Shown here: piece after piece, positions 51,533 through 59,559 of the stretch
Numbering within the stretch: position 1 is the stretch's first letter
Layout: every line of letters begins with the position of its first letter
Origin: DASZUK01 sp035547695
Lineage (GTDB): Bacteria > Actinomycetota > Acidimicrobiia > Acidimicrobiales > RAAP-2
Reading direction: 5' to 3'
Length of the DNA stretch: 64,000 nucleotides
NCBI GenBank assembly: GCA_035547695.1
Contig: DASZUK010000041.1
Coordinates: forward strand, 13,305 to 77,304
Notes under the pieces: model-generated
Told to the model about the DNA's origin: nothing
Databases searched by the model: none
Seen by the model: the letters and a program-made list of their open reading frames with translations, nothing else
Made by a program: the position numbers and the translations under genes

Positions 51533-52732
51533 TCATTCCGGGTCGGACGACCGGCCCAGCCAGTCGTCCAGCACGTCCTGCCGTCCCGAGTCCAGAGGTG
51601 GGCCCAGCCAGCGCACGCTGCCCGGGGTCCGGGAGAACTTGGGCGTGATGCCCTGCACGGTGACGTTGCCGAGCTCCGGGTCGTCCATGCGGATGAGGGC
51701 GCCGCGGTCCCAGTAGTGGTCCTCCTCGAAGATGTCGGCGATGTTGTAGACGGGAGCGATCGGCACATCGTGGGCCTCGAACTGGCGCATCACCTCCTCG
51801 AGCGTGTGCTCCCTCATCCAGGCCGCCATGATCTCGTCCAGCTCCTCGCCGTGCTGCAGCCGCGAGGCGTTGTCCTTGAACCGGTCGTCCTCGATCAGCT
51901 CCGGCTGGCCCATGGCCTTGAACGTGCGGGTGACGATGGCTTGGGTGCTGCCGGTGAAGGATGCCCACTTGTGGTCCTTGGTCTCCCAGGTGTTCACCGG
52001 GGCCACGTAGCTGCTCTTGGCACCGGTCCGCTCCAGCACGAGGCCGAGCTGGTCGTAGTTGATGGCCACGAACTCCATGATGCGGAACACGGTCTCGAAC
52101 AGCGACAGGTCGATGTACTGCCCTTCACCGGTCCCGTTGTGCTCGCGCTCGTAGACGGCCATCATCACCGCCATGGCCCCCATCACCGCCGACACGCAGT
52201 CGGCCACCGGGAAGGCCAGGTGGATCGGCGCCGACTCCGGGAAGCCGGTGGTGTAGGCAAGGCCGCTGAAGGCCTCGGCCGTGCGACCGAACCCCTTCCA
52301 GTGGCTGCGGGGACCCGTCTGGCCGAAACCGCTGATGCCGAGGTGGATGATCCCCGGGTTCCGCTCCTTGAGGCGCGAGTAGCCGATCCCCATCTTGTCC
52401 AAGGTCCCTGGAGAGAAGTTCTCCACCACGATGTCGGCTTCCGCCACCAGGCCGAGGAAGGTCTCCTGGTCCTCCGGGTCCTTCAGGTCGAGGCACACCG
52501 ACCGCTTGTTGCGGGCCCCCACCTTCCACCACAACGAGACGCCGTCCTTCTTCTCGCCCATGTCCCGACCTGGGTCCCCGCTCCCCGGCCGTTCCACCTT
52601 GACCACGTCGGCACCGAAGTCCCCGAGCAGGGTGGCGGCCAGGGGGCCGGCGATCAATTGACCCATGTCGAGGACCTTCAGGCCGGTCAGCGGGCCGGTG
52701 GCCCCGGTCGGCTTCTCTTCTCTTACTGCCAT
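51533..52732 (-). CDS. CaiB/BaiF family CoA transferase
   Basis: Class III CoA transferase of 399 residues, paralogue of 16611-17831. Blocks: LKVLDMGQLIAGPLAATLLG, FGADVVKVERPG, SVCLDLKDPEDQE, VENFSPGTLDKMGIG, ISGFGQTGPRSHWKGFGRTA. The catalytic Asp is Asp178 in FPVADCVSAVMGAM. Start ATG 52732 follows GGAGGGA. It follows two amidohydrolase genes and precedes Ltp/DUF35, a cassette partly repeated in the operon at 16107-20313. Acid substrate unknown. Confidence 0.9.
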   Translation of the reverse strand: MAVREEKPTGATGPLTGLKVLDMGQLIAGPLAATLLGDFGADVVKVERPGSGDPGRDMGEKKDGVSLWWKVGARNKRSVCLDLKDPEDQETFLGLVAEADIVVENFSPGTLDKMGIGYSRLKERNPGIIHLGISGFGQTGPRSHWKGFGRTAEAFSGLAYTTGFPESAPIHLAFPVADCVSAVMGAMAVMMAVYEREHNGTGEGQYIDLSLFETVFRIMEFVAINYDQLGLVLERTGAKSSYVAPVNTWETKDHKWASFTGSTQAIVTRTFKAMGQPELIEDDRFKDNASRLQHGEELDEIMAAWMREHTLEEVMRQFEAHDVPIAPVYNIADIFEEDHYWDRGALIRMDDPELGNVTVQGITPKFSRTPGSVRWLGPPLDSGRQDVLDDWLGRSSDPE

Positions 52733-52816
52733 CGCCCACTTCCCTCCACGACCCCCGGTCGGGCCGGGAGCGCCCAATCGAACATCTCCAACTGCCAGTC
52801 GTCGCCGGTCGTCCCG

Positions 52817-54061
52817 TCAGCCGGCGAAGACCGGCGACCGGGTGTCGGCCGGATAGGCCGGCCACGCCGCGACGGGCAGCGGCCGCCCCACCTCCTCCAC
52901 GGTAGGGCCGATGCGGTCGGCCACGGTCTGGAGGGCCGCCAGGTCGAACCCGTAGACCCGCGCCGCCGTCAACGAGGTCAGGGTTCGGACCTCGTGCTCC
53001 GCCAGCCCGGCGAACATCACCCGCAGTGCCTCCCGGTTATGGGGCGCCGTCCCCTCCGAATGCGGGATGTCCGCCCCGTACATCAGGTTGGGCACGCCCG
53101 CCTGGTGGGCCTTGCGCAGGTCGAACGGTCCGCCGATGGAGCAGTTGCTCTCGAAGTAGCTGCTGGGCGGTCGGCTGAGCTTGTCCACCGCCGCCTGGAT
53201 CGGCGTGATGGAGCCGGGGAGGCCGCCGATGCGGGCCGACTCGTACATGTAGTCGAGCTTGGCCAGGTAGGCGACCAGGTCGGCGCCGTTGTGGATCTCG
53301 GTGGTCACGAACCGCAGTGCGGGGTACCGCTCGAACACCCCGGCACAGATGAGGTGGGCGATCGCCCGGGTGAGGTAGAAGGGCACTTCGAACTGGCCGA
53401 TCCACGGGGCGGCGTCGCCGAACTCGGGGCCGATCTCCACCGGGAAGACGCCGTGCCGGTGGACCGGGAGGTCGAGGTCGGCGCAGGCCGCCCACAGGGG
53501 GTCGTAGGCGGGGAAGTAGAGGTCGACCATGGAGCGGAGGTGGTCGCTGGGGAGAAGGACGCCCATCAGGCCGGCCTCCTTGGCCCACGTGACCTCGTCG
53601 ATCGCCAGGTCGATGTCGTCGAGGAAGATCTGGGCCAGCCCGGCCCGCCGGCCGGGCAGGTCGGCACAGAAGTCGGCCAGCCACCGGTTGTGGGCCCGCA
53701 GGCCGGCGAACCGCAGCTCGAACTCCTCCCGGGAAGCCGGTCCGCGGGAGGTGATGGACCCCGACGGGGAGAAGGGCGGTGCGGTGTTGGGGAAGAGCAC
53801 CTCGGCCGCGATGCCCTGGACCTCGGTGTAGGCGATGCGCTTCGCACTGTCCCAGTTGAGGGGTGCGGCGAAGGAGGCAATGCCGATCCGGTCGTCCGGG
53901 TCACGGGTGGCGTCCAGGTCGCCCCAGCCGTCGTGGTAGGTGGCGGCCCAGCGGTCGAAGGCGTCGTGGTGGCGGGACTCGAGGTAGGGCTTGTACTCGA
54001 GCAGCCCGGCGCCGCAATGGCCGTCGGTCGAGATCAGCACGTACGGCGATCCCTCGCTCAT
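52817..54061 (-). CDS. Amidohydrolase-2 family protein
   Basis: Metal-dependent TIM-barrel protein of 414 residues. First metal site LISTDGHCGAGLLEYKPYLE near residue 8, then FDRWAATYHDGWG, LFPNTAPPFSPSG, FADLPGRRAGLAQIFLDDID, LPVHRHGVFPVEIG and GADIPHSEGTAPHN near residue 335. It shares the KPYLESRxHDxFDxWA and FCxDLPGRRAG blocks with the protein at 4999-6333. ATG 54061 overlaps the stop of the next amidohydrolase (ATGA). The DGH variant of the metal motif (instead of DTH) is noted. Confidence 0.87.
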   Translation of the reverse strand: MSEGSPYVLISTDGHCGAGLLEYKPYLESRHHDAFDRWAATYHDGWGDLDATRDPDDRIGIASFAAPLNWDSAKRIAYTEVQGIAAEVLFPNTAPPFSPSGSITSRGPASREEFELRFAGLRAHNRWLADFCADLPGRRAGLAQIFLDDIDLAIDEVTWAKEAGLMGVLLPSDHLRSMVDLYFPAYDPLWAACADLDLPVHRHGVFPVEIGPEFGDAAPWIGQFEVPFYLTRAIAHLICAGVFERYPALRFVTTEIHNGADLVAYLAKLDYMYESARIGGLPGSITPIQAAVDKLSRPPSSYFESNCSIGGPFDLRKAHQAGVPNLMYGADIPHSEGTAPHNREALRVMFAGLAEHEVRTLTSLTAARVYGFDLAALQTVADRIGPTVEEVGRPLPVAAWPAYPADTRSPVFAG

Positions 54062-55137
54062 ACGGTCGCCCCCAGCTCCAGGCCGAACAGCTTCATGGCG
54101 TTCCCGCCGAGCACCATCGCCCGCACCTCCGACGACAGGCCCGGGTTGTGCTGGTCGAACTGGCGGACGAGGTCCCGCCGGGCCTGCATGTGGGGGTAGT
54201 CGGTGGCCACGGTGACCACCTCGGGCCCGACGTGCTCGATGGTCTCGGTGATCCAGGTGTCGTTGGGGAACGCCACCACGAACCCCTGGCGGCGGAACAG
54301 GTCGCTGGCCGAGGTGGCGGCGGCGTCGCTCTCGATGGACCCGAACTTGGTGGCGAGACGCTCCCACTGGTCGTCCATCATGGCCAGCCACCCGGGCAGC
54401 CAGGCCACGTGGGCCTCCACCAGGCCGATCCGCAGCTCGGGGAACCGGTTGAACACCCCGCCCAGCAAGAGGTCCATCAGGCCGAGCTGCGCCTCCACGG
54501 TGTGCCCGCAGAGGTACATCATCGGGTACGAGTCCCCGTAAGAGGTCCGGGCCACCGTGGCGCCACCGGGGATGCGGGTGAACTCGTGCAGGGTCAGGAC
54601 GGTCTTGGTGGCCTCCAGCTCGCCCCACAGGGTGTCGAGCGCCGGGTCCGACCAGCGGCGGTCGGGGCTCGGCGTGGGGGTGGTGAAGGCCACCGAGAGG
54701 CCGAGGTCGGCGGCGTAGCGGAACTCGCCCAGCGCCCGCTCCGGGTGGTACCAGGGCAGGACCATGGCGGGCTTCAGCCGCCCCGGGGCGGCGGCGGCGA
54801 ACTCGGCGGACCACCGGTTGAGGGCACGGCAGGCGGCGGATGCCAGGTCGCCGTCAGGCAGGTAGCAGAGGTGGGCCATGTTGGTGGGGAAGATCACGCA
54901 AGCGTCGATGCCCTCGCCGTCCATCCACTCCAGTCGGGCGTCGGGGTGGTCGCCGCCGCGGACCTTGGTGGCCTCCTCCGCCTTCTTGCCCTGGATCTGC
55001 CGGGGGACGACCTCGGTCTCCGCTAGGTGCTTGGTGATGGCCGACCGGTACGGCTCGTCGAGGTACTGCTCCCAGAGCTCCAGCGGCTGCCAGAAATGGG
55101 TGTCACAGTCGACCACCGGTGCGTTCGTGGCGTCCAT
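54058..55137 (-). CDS. Amidohydrolase-2 family protein
   Basis: Metal-dependent TIM-barrel protein of 359 residues, the shortest of the seven and the most divergent. First metal site PVVDCDTHFWQPLELWEQY near residue 8, then ARLEWMDGEGIDACVIFPTN, MVLPWYHPERALGEFRYAAD, VLTLHEFTRIPGG, LMDLLLGGVFNRFPELRIGL and VATDYPHMQARRDLV near residue 320. First gene of the six-gene operon (two amidohydrolases, CaiB, Ltp, DUF35, aldo/keto reductase). Start ATG 55137 with GGGGAGGGGC upstream. Activity unresolved. Confidence 0.86.
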   Translation of the reverse strand: MDATNAPVVDCDTHFWQPLELWEQYLDEPYRSAITKHLAETEVVPRQIQGKKAEEATKVRGGDHPDARLEWMDGEGIDACVIFPTNMAHLCYLPDGDLASAACRALNRWSAEFAAAAPGRLKPAMVLPWYHPERALGEFRYAADLGLSVAFTTPTPSPDRRWSDPALDTLWGELEATKTVLTLHEFTRIPGGATVARTSYGDSYPMMYLCGHTVEAQLGLMDLLLGGVFNRFPELRIGLVEAHVAWLPGWLAMMDDQWERLATKFGSIESDAAATSASDLFRRQGFVVAFPNDTWITETIEHVGPEVVTVATDYPHMQARRDLVRQFDQHNPGLSSEVRAMVLGGNAMKLFGLELGATV

Positions 55138-55164
55138 TGCCCCTCCCCGTCCCCTTCAAATAGA

Positions 55165-55175
55165 TAGCTACGTTA
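55165..55175. promoter_or_regulatory. Putative operator, 9 of 11, six-gene operon promoter
   Basis: TAGCTACGTTA, 28 bp upstream of the amidohydrolase start at 55137 and 30 bp from the end of the LigT-like gene. It is embedded in an AT-rich block beginning CAAATAGATAGC. Confidence 0.5.
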
Positions 55176-55204
55176 GATAATGCTGCTCGGCGCCGGGGAC
55201 GGTG

Positions 55205-55813
55205 TCAAGCGACCGGTCGCGCCCACGCCTCCTCGGCGCCGGTCCCGAGATCGGCGACGGCCAGTACCTCCGCGCCGTCGGCCACCGACACCACGGCCGC
55301 CCCGGTGACCGTCGCCCTCAGGGGTGCCGAATGGTTGGCCGACACCGTCGCCACCACCAGGTCGGGGCGACGGACCGACAGGGCGAGCGTGCACCTCGGC
55401 ACGAAGCGCCCGGGCCGGTAGTCGTCCCAGTGGCGCCGCACATGCGGTCCGACCCGCTCGGACAGCCGGCGGTGGCAGTCGAGCAGGGCCAGGTCGGGGA
55501 CGACGGCCAGGGCGGCGGCGGGCTCCCGGCGCAGCACGAACGAGAGGTCACCGAACCACAGCTCGAGGCCGAGACAGGGTGCCAGCCACTCCGGTGACAC
55601 CGACGGCCGGTCCAGGCCGTCGAACACGCAGAAGGACACGTGGGGCCGGTAGTGGCGGGCGCCCTGGGTCGCCAGGGACGGCACCCCGACCGCCTCGAGG
55701 GCCGCCCACAGCGTCCGCACCGCCGCATCTGCCGCCTCGTCCAGGTAGAGCTCGACGGCATGGGGACCGGCGGCATGGGGACCGGCGGCATGGAGACCGG
55801 CGGCGTCGCTCAT
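55205..55813 (-). CDS. LigT-like 2'-5' RNA ligase/phosphodiesterase family protein
   Basis: Two-lobed 2H-phosphoesterase-like protein of 202 residues. The first HxT/S motif is HYRPHVSFCVFDG near residue 65 (His-x-Ser). The second, expected as HxTL, reads RFVPRCTLALSV, with Arg in place of His, so one catalytic His is missing and activity is doubtful. The N-terminus is a repeat tract (HAAGPHAAGPHA) encoded by a 15-bp tandem repeat. ATG 55813 overlaps the ligase stop (ATGA). Last gene of the Kor operon, which gives no clue to an RNA role. Confidence 0.75.
   Translation of the reverse strand: MSDAAGLHAAGPHAAGPHAVELYLDEAADAAVRTLWAALEAVGVPSLATQGARHYRPHVSFCVFDGLDRPSVSPEWLAPCLGLELWFGDLSFVLRREPAAALAVVPDLALLDCHRRLSERVGPHVRRHWDDYRPGRFVPRCTLALSVRRPDLVVATVSANHSAPLRATVTGAAVVSVADGAEVLAVADLGTGAEEAWARPVA
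55757..55801. repeat. Three tandem 15-bp units in the LigT-like coding region
   Basis: GGCATGGGGACCGGC at 55757, 55772 and (one base different) 55787. Encodes the HAAGP repeat near the N-terminus on the minus strand, in frame. Fifteen base pairs is five codons, so copy changes stay in frame. Confidence 0.85.
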
Positions 55814-57327
55814 CGCACCGCCGCTCCCGGCGACCGGTCGGCTCCCGGCGACCGGTCGGTACCCGGCGACCGGTCGGCACCCGGTGCCACATCGGCACCC
55901 GGCGGCCGGTCGACCCGGGCCTCTTGGGCGAGGGCCGCCAACTGCGAACGCTGGACCTGCTGGGTCGGGCCGGTCCTCGGGACGGCGTCGACGACGACCA
56001 GGCGCCGGGGATGCTTGTAGCTGGCCAGTCGGCCGGCGCACAGGCCCCGGAGCGCCTCCAGGTCGACCGTGGCGCCGGACCGCACCACCACGAAGGCCGT
56101 GACCAGCTCTCCCCAGTCGACGTCCGGGACGCCGGCCACCGCCGCGTCGACCACGTCGGGGTGGGACTGCAGCACCGCGTCGACCTCGGCCGGTGCCACC
56201 GACTCCCCGCCCGTGCGGATGATGTCCGCCTTGCGGCCGACGATCGAGAAGTACCCCTCCGCCGTGCGCTCCACCAGCTCGCCGGTGTGGAACCAGCCGT
56301 CGACCAGTGCCGCCGCCGTGGCTTCCTCGTCGCCGTAGTAGCGGGAGAAGAGGAAGGGGCTCCGAAGCCAGAGCTCGCCGTCCTCGACCCGGGCCCGCAC
56401 CCCGGGGAGGAGGGGTCCGACCGAGCCCGGATGGGTCCGCACGTCGTCCGGGCCCAGCCGGCAGGCGATGCCCGCCTCGGTGGACCCGTAGGTGACCGTG
56501 ACCGCTGCCTGCGGGAAGGCGGTGCCGATGGCGTCGAGCAGCTCGGGCGGGGTCGACGAGGTCCCGGTGTCGGTGAACCGCAGCGAGCGGAGGTCGTACG
56601 CGTCGAGGTCCAGTGCGAGGATCCGCCGCCACACGGCCGGCAAGGCGTAGAGCCGGGCCGCCCGGTGGTCCTGCACCGCGTGCAGGATGGCCTCGGTGTC
56701 CCCACCGTCGACCAGGACGGCCTCGTCGCCCGAGGCCCAGGCCTCGTGGGTGTGCTTCCAGGCGGCCATGTGGAACTGCGGGAACATGACGATGCTCGGG
56801 CCCCTCGGGAATGGGACCGCCTGCGAAAGGGCCCGCAGCCGATCGGCCCGGTGGGAGATCTCCACCCCCTTCGGCCGGCCGGTCGTGCCGCTGGTGAAGA
56901 AGATGACGTGGGTGCTCGCCTCGTCGACCTGGGGCAGCGGACGGTCGCGCCGCGGCTGCTCGGCCAACAGGCCGTCGAGGCTCAGGTCGCCCGGGAGGGT
57001 TCCGTCGGAGACGACCAGCGTCGCTCCGACCCAGTCGAGCACGGCCGCCGCCTCGGCCTCGGAGAAGCGGGGATTGACGGGGCAGAAGATCGCCCCGGCC
57101 TCGGCCACGGCCAGGTACAGGACCGCCGCCTCGGCGGCGGTGGCCCCCCACCAGCCGACCCGGTCACCGGGGGCCACGCCCCGGTCCACCAGCACGGCCG
57201 CCAGACGGGTCGTCCGGTCCGACAGCTCGGCGAACGTCATCCGCCGGTCGCCGCACGACACCGCCACCTTGTCCGGGAAGCGGCTGGCCGCGTCGTGGAC
57301 GAGCTCGTGGTAGAGCAGCGGCTGCAC
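55810..57327 (-). CDS. Acyl-CoA ligase-like ANL protein, A10 Lys missing
   Basis: ANL-superfamily protein of 505 residues. A3 IFFTSGTTGRPKGVEISHRA near residue 150, A5 VTVTYGSTEAGIACRLG near 280, A8 YFSIVGRKADIIRTGGESVA near 370. The A10 motif, normally PKTxxGKxxR, reads PRTGPTQQVQRSQL: the catalytic Lys is replaced by Gln. The C-terminal tail (about 30 residues) is an 18-bp repeat encoding PGADRS-type hexapeptides. GTG 57327 follows GGAGGG. Encoded just after the Kor genes. The protein may be inactive in adenylation or restricted to one half-reaction. Confidence 0.83.
   Translation of the reverse strand: MQPLLYHELVHDAASRFPDKVAVSCGDRRMTFAELSDRTTRLAAVLVDRGVAPGDRVGWWGATAAEAAVLYLAVAEAGAIFCPVNPRFSEAEAAAVLDWVGATLVVSDGTLPGDLSLDGLLAEQPRRDRPLPQVDEASTHVIFFTSGTTGRPKGVEISHRADRLRALSQAVPFPRGPSIVMFPQFHMAAWKHTHEAWASGDEAVLVDGGDTEAILHAVQDHRAARLYALPAVWRRILALDLDAYDLRSLRFTDTGTSSTPPELLDAIGTAFPQAAVTVTYGSTEAGIACRLGPDDVRTHPGSVGPLLPGVRARVEDGELWLRSPFLFSRYYGDEEATAAALVDGWFHTGELVERTAEGYFSIVGRKADIIRTGGESVAPAEVDAVLQSHPDVVDAAVAGVPDVDWGELVTAFVVVRSGATVDLEALRGLCAGRLASYKHPRRLVVVDAVPRTGPTQQVQRSQLAALAQEARVDRPPGADVAPGADRSPGTDRSPGADRSPGAAVR
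55823..55912. repeat. Five tandem 18-bp units in the ligase C-terminal tail
   Basis: Units of the form GCTCCCGGCGACCGGTCG begin at 55823, 55841, 55859, 55877 and 55895, increasingly degenerate. They encode PGADRS-like hexapeptides on the minus strand at the end of the acyl-CoA ligase. Not part of any ANL domain. Confidence 0.85.
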
Positions 57328-57347
57328 GCCTTCCCTCCTTTCCCTGC

Positions 57348-58181
57348 TCAGTCCCCGGCGGTCGCGCCATCGACCGGTTGGTCCCGGTCCGGCGCGTCCA
57401 CGTCCTTCAGCACGCCGACGGCGTGGGTGCCGGCAAGGCGGCTGCCCAGGTACTCCGGGGCCTCCTCGGTGGGGATGAACCACCCGGTCGGGCACATCGT
57501 GAGGATCTCGACGAAGGTGAACCCGGCCCCGGCCATCTGGAGCTCGAAGGCCCGCTGCAGCATCCGCCGGGTCCGGGACACGTTGCCGGCCGAGTTGACG
57601 GCCCCCCGGGCGGCATAGGCGGTGCCGGCCAGGCTGGCCAGGATGTCACCGATCAGGATCGGGTAGCCGTGCCGCTCGGGGTCCCGGCCCTCCAGGGTGT
57701 TCTTGGTCCGCTGGCCGAGAACGGTGGTGGCCGTCATGTGCCCACCGGTTTCACCGAACACGCCGTTGTTGAGCAGGATGCAGGTCACCCGCTCACCGCG
57801 CGCCGCGGCGTGGACGACCTCCTGGAGCCCTTCGTTGACCATGTCCCCGTCACCCTGGACGGTGAAGACCAACAGGTCGGGCCGGGTCCGCTTGATCCCG
57901 GTGGCCAAGGACGGCGCCCGACCGTGGAGCGCCTGGACCACCTCGACATCGAGCTTGCGCGAGAAGGCGGTGTAGCAGCCGATGCCGAAGACGCCGGCCG
58001 CCCGCTGGGCGAAGCCGAGCTCCTGGATGATCTCCACCGCCGATCGGATGGCGACCGGCTCGCCGCAGCCGGGGCACAGGGCATGCTCCCCCGCCACCAG
58101 GAGGTCGGGGGTGAACCGGGCGACCAGCTTCGACGGACGGGTGGGCGCCGCCGTGGTGGGGATGGTGGGCACCTGGGTCAC
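57348..58181 (-). CDS. 2-oxoacid:ferredoxin oxidoreductase beta subunit
   Basis: TPP-binding beta subunit of 277 residues. Iron-sulfur/TPP region LCPGCGEPVAIRSAVEIIQE near residue 36, VFGIGCYTAFSRKLDVEVVQ, and the TPP motif VQGDGDMVNEGLQEVVHAAA followed by LLNNGVFGETGGHMTATT. GTG 58181 overlaps the alpha-subunit stop (GTGA). With the alpha, gamma and ferredoxin subunits upstream this is a Kor/Vor-type enzyme converting a 2-oxoacid and CoA to acyl-CoA, CO2 and reduced ferredoxin. Oxygen tolerance and substrate are not readable. Confidence 0.9.
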   Translation of the reverse strand: MTQVPTIPTTAAPTRPSKLVARFTPDLLVAGEHALCPGCGEPVAIRSAVEIIQELGFAQRAAGVFGIGCYTAFSRKLDVEVVQALHGRAPSLATGIKRTRPDLLVFTVQGDGDMVNEGLQEVVHAAARGERVTCILLNNGVFGETGGHMTATTVLGQRTKNTLEGRDPERHGYPILIGDILASLAGTAYAARGAVNSAGNVSRTRRMLQRAFELQMAGAGFTFVEILTMCPTGWFIPTEEAPEYLGSRLAGTHAVGVLKDVDAPDRDQPVDGATAGD

Positions 58182-59269
58182 GCGACGGCCTCCCTCGATC
58201 GCTCCAAGGTGCTGCGGAGCAGCTCCGACAACCCATCGACGTCCAGGCTGGGCGAGATACCGAACCCGTAGCGGTCCAGCCGGATGCCACCGATGAACTC
58301 CACCGGCTTCGCCCCGAGGACCGAGAGCCGCACGTCGTCGATCATCTGCCCGCTGTTCAGCTCGAACACGGCGACGGAGCGGGCGTTGCCGACGGCCTCC
58401 GCCAGCTCCTGGCTCGGGAACGGCCACAGGGTGATGGGCCGGAGAAACCCGATCGGGAGCCCCTCTTGGCGGAGGTTCTGCACGACGTAGCGGAGGTAGC
58501 GGGCCGGGGTGCCGAAGGCCACCACCACCAGCTCGGCGTCGTCGGTGCCGAGGACCTCGATGCGGCGCTCGACCCCCTCGGCCATCGACCGGACGTGGGG
58601 GACGATCCGGGCCAGGTGGCCGCCGTACCCCTCCGGGTCCGGATCGTCGGTCTTGAAGGTGGAGATGGGAGAGAGCACCGTGGCGTGCCCGCTGCCGCCG
58701 GTCGCCCCGGTAATGGCCCAGTCCTTCTCCGGCAACGGACCCAGGTCGATCGGCGCGGTGTCCACCGACTCCCGGACGTGGGCCAGGTAGTAGTCGCCGA
58801 GGACCAGGACCGGGTTCCGCCAGGTGTCCGCCAGGTGGAAGGCCAGTTGGGTGAGCGCCACCGCCTCCTGGATGTCGCTCGGCGCCAGGACGATGTGGCG
58901 GTAGTCGCCGTGGCCCCCGCCGCGGGTCGACTGGAAGTAGTCGCCCTGGCCGCGGGCCATGTTGAAGACGACCACCGGCAGCCGGGCGAAGCAGAGCTCC
59001 GACAGCGACTCCTGCATCAACGAGAGCCCCTGTCCCACCGACCCGGTCGCCGCCCGGGTCCCGGTGGCGGCCGCCCCCCAGACCATGCCGACGGCCTCCA
59101 ACTCGCTCTCGGCGTTCATGCAGGTGCCGCCCACCTCCGGCAGGAGCCGGGCCATGTTCTCGAGCAGCTCGGTGAACGGGGTCATGGGGTAGCCGGCGAA
59201 GAACCGGCAACCGGCGGCCACCATCGCCTCGGCGATGGCCTCGGACCCTTCCATCAATCGCCGGCTCAC
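58178..59269 (-). CDS. 2-oxoacid:ferredoxin oxidoreductase alpha subunit
   Basis: Alpha subunit of 363 residues. Motifs: LMEGSEAIAEAMVAAGCRFF, GYPMTPFTELLENMARLL, MNAESELEAVGMVWGAAATG, ATGSVGQGLSLMQESLSELC and the long PSDIQEAVALTQLAFHLADT block. GTG 59269 overlaps the ferredoxin stop (GTGA). Its C-terminal half contains the GFLRPITLWPFPSQELAEAV motif of the family. Gamma, ferredoxin, alpha, beta order is typical of four-gene Kor/Vor operons. Confidence 0.9.
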   Translation of the reverse strand: MSRRLMEGSEAIAEAMVAAGCRFFAGYPMTPFTELLENMARLLPEVGGTCMNAESELEAVGMVWGAAATGTRAATGSVGQGLSLMQESLSELCFARLPVVVFNMARGQGDYFQSTRGGGHGDYRHIVLAPSDIQEAVALTQLAFHLADTWRNPVLVLGDYYLAHVRESVDTAPIDLGPLPEKDWAITGATGGSGHATVLSPISTFKTDDPDPEGYGGHLARIVPHVRSMAEGVERRIEVLGTDDAELVVVAFGTPARYLRYVVQNLRQEGLPIGFLRPITLWPFPSQELAEAVGNARSVAVFELNSGQMIDDVRLSVLGAKPVEFIGGIRLDRYGFGISPSLDVDGLSELLRSTLERSREAVA

Positions 59270-59559
59270 CGCATCTCCTCCTCCGGTGCGCCGGCGGCGA
59301 CCGCCACTTTCACCGGCTCGTCGAACTTCCAGACCTCGAAGCAGAAGTCGGGGCAGATCTGGGCACAGGCCCCGCAGGCGGTGCACCCTTCCAGGAGCTG
59401 GGGGAAGCGGTACCCGCGGTCGTTCCGCTCCTCGACCGTCATCCGCAGCACGTCGGGCTTGCACGCCTCGATGCACAGCTCGCAACCCTTGCAGGCCTCG
59501 GTGTCGATGACCACCGTGCCCCGGATCGTCCTGGGGCGGATCGCCTCGGGGGGGCTCAC
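59266..59559 (-). CDS. 4Fe-4S ferredoxin subunit (delta) of 2-oxoacid oxidoreductase
   Basis: Small electron-transfer protein of 97 residues with two 4Fe-4S motifs: CKGCELCIEACKP near residues 24-36 and CTACGACAQICP near 60-71. It passes electrons from the alpha-beta core to free ferredoxin. GTG 59559 overlaps the gamma stop (GTGA), and its stop overlaps the alpha start. Confidence 0.92.
   Translation of the reverse strand: MSPPEAIRPRTIRGTVVIDTEACKGCELCIEACKPDVLRMTVEERNDRGYRFPQLLEGCTACGACAQICPDFCFEVWKFDEPVKVAVAAGAPEEEMR

Noticed and set aside
55324..57618. 764-codon plus-strand open frame opposite LigT and the ligase
   Set aside because: Low-complexity Arg/Gly product; the minus-strand genes show clear family motifs. 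High GC makes such shadows common.
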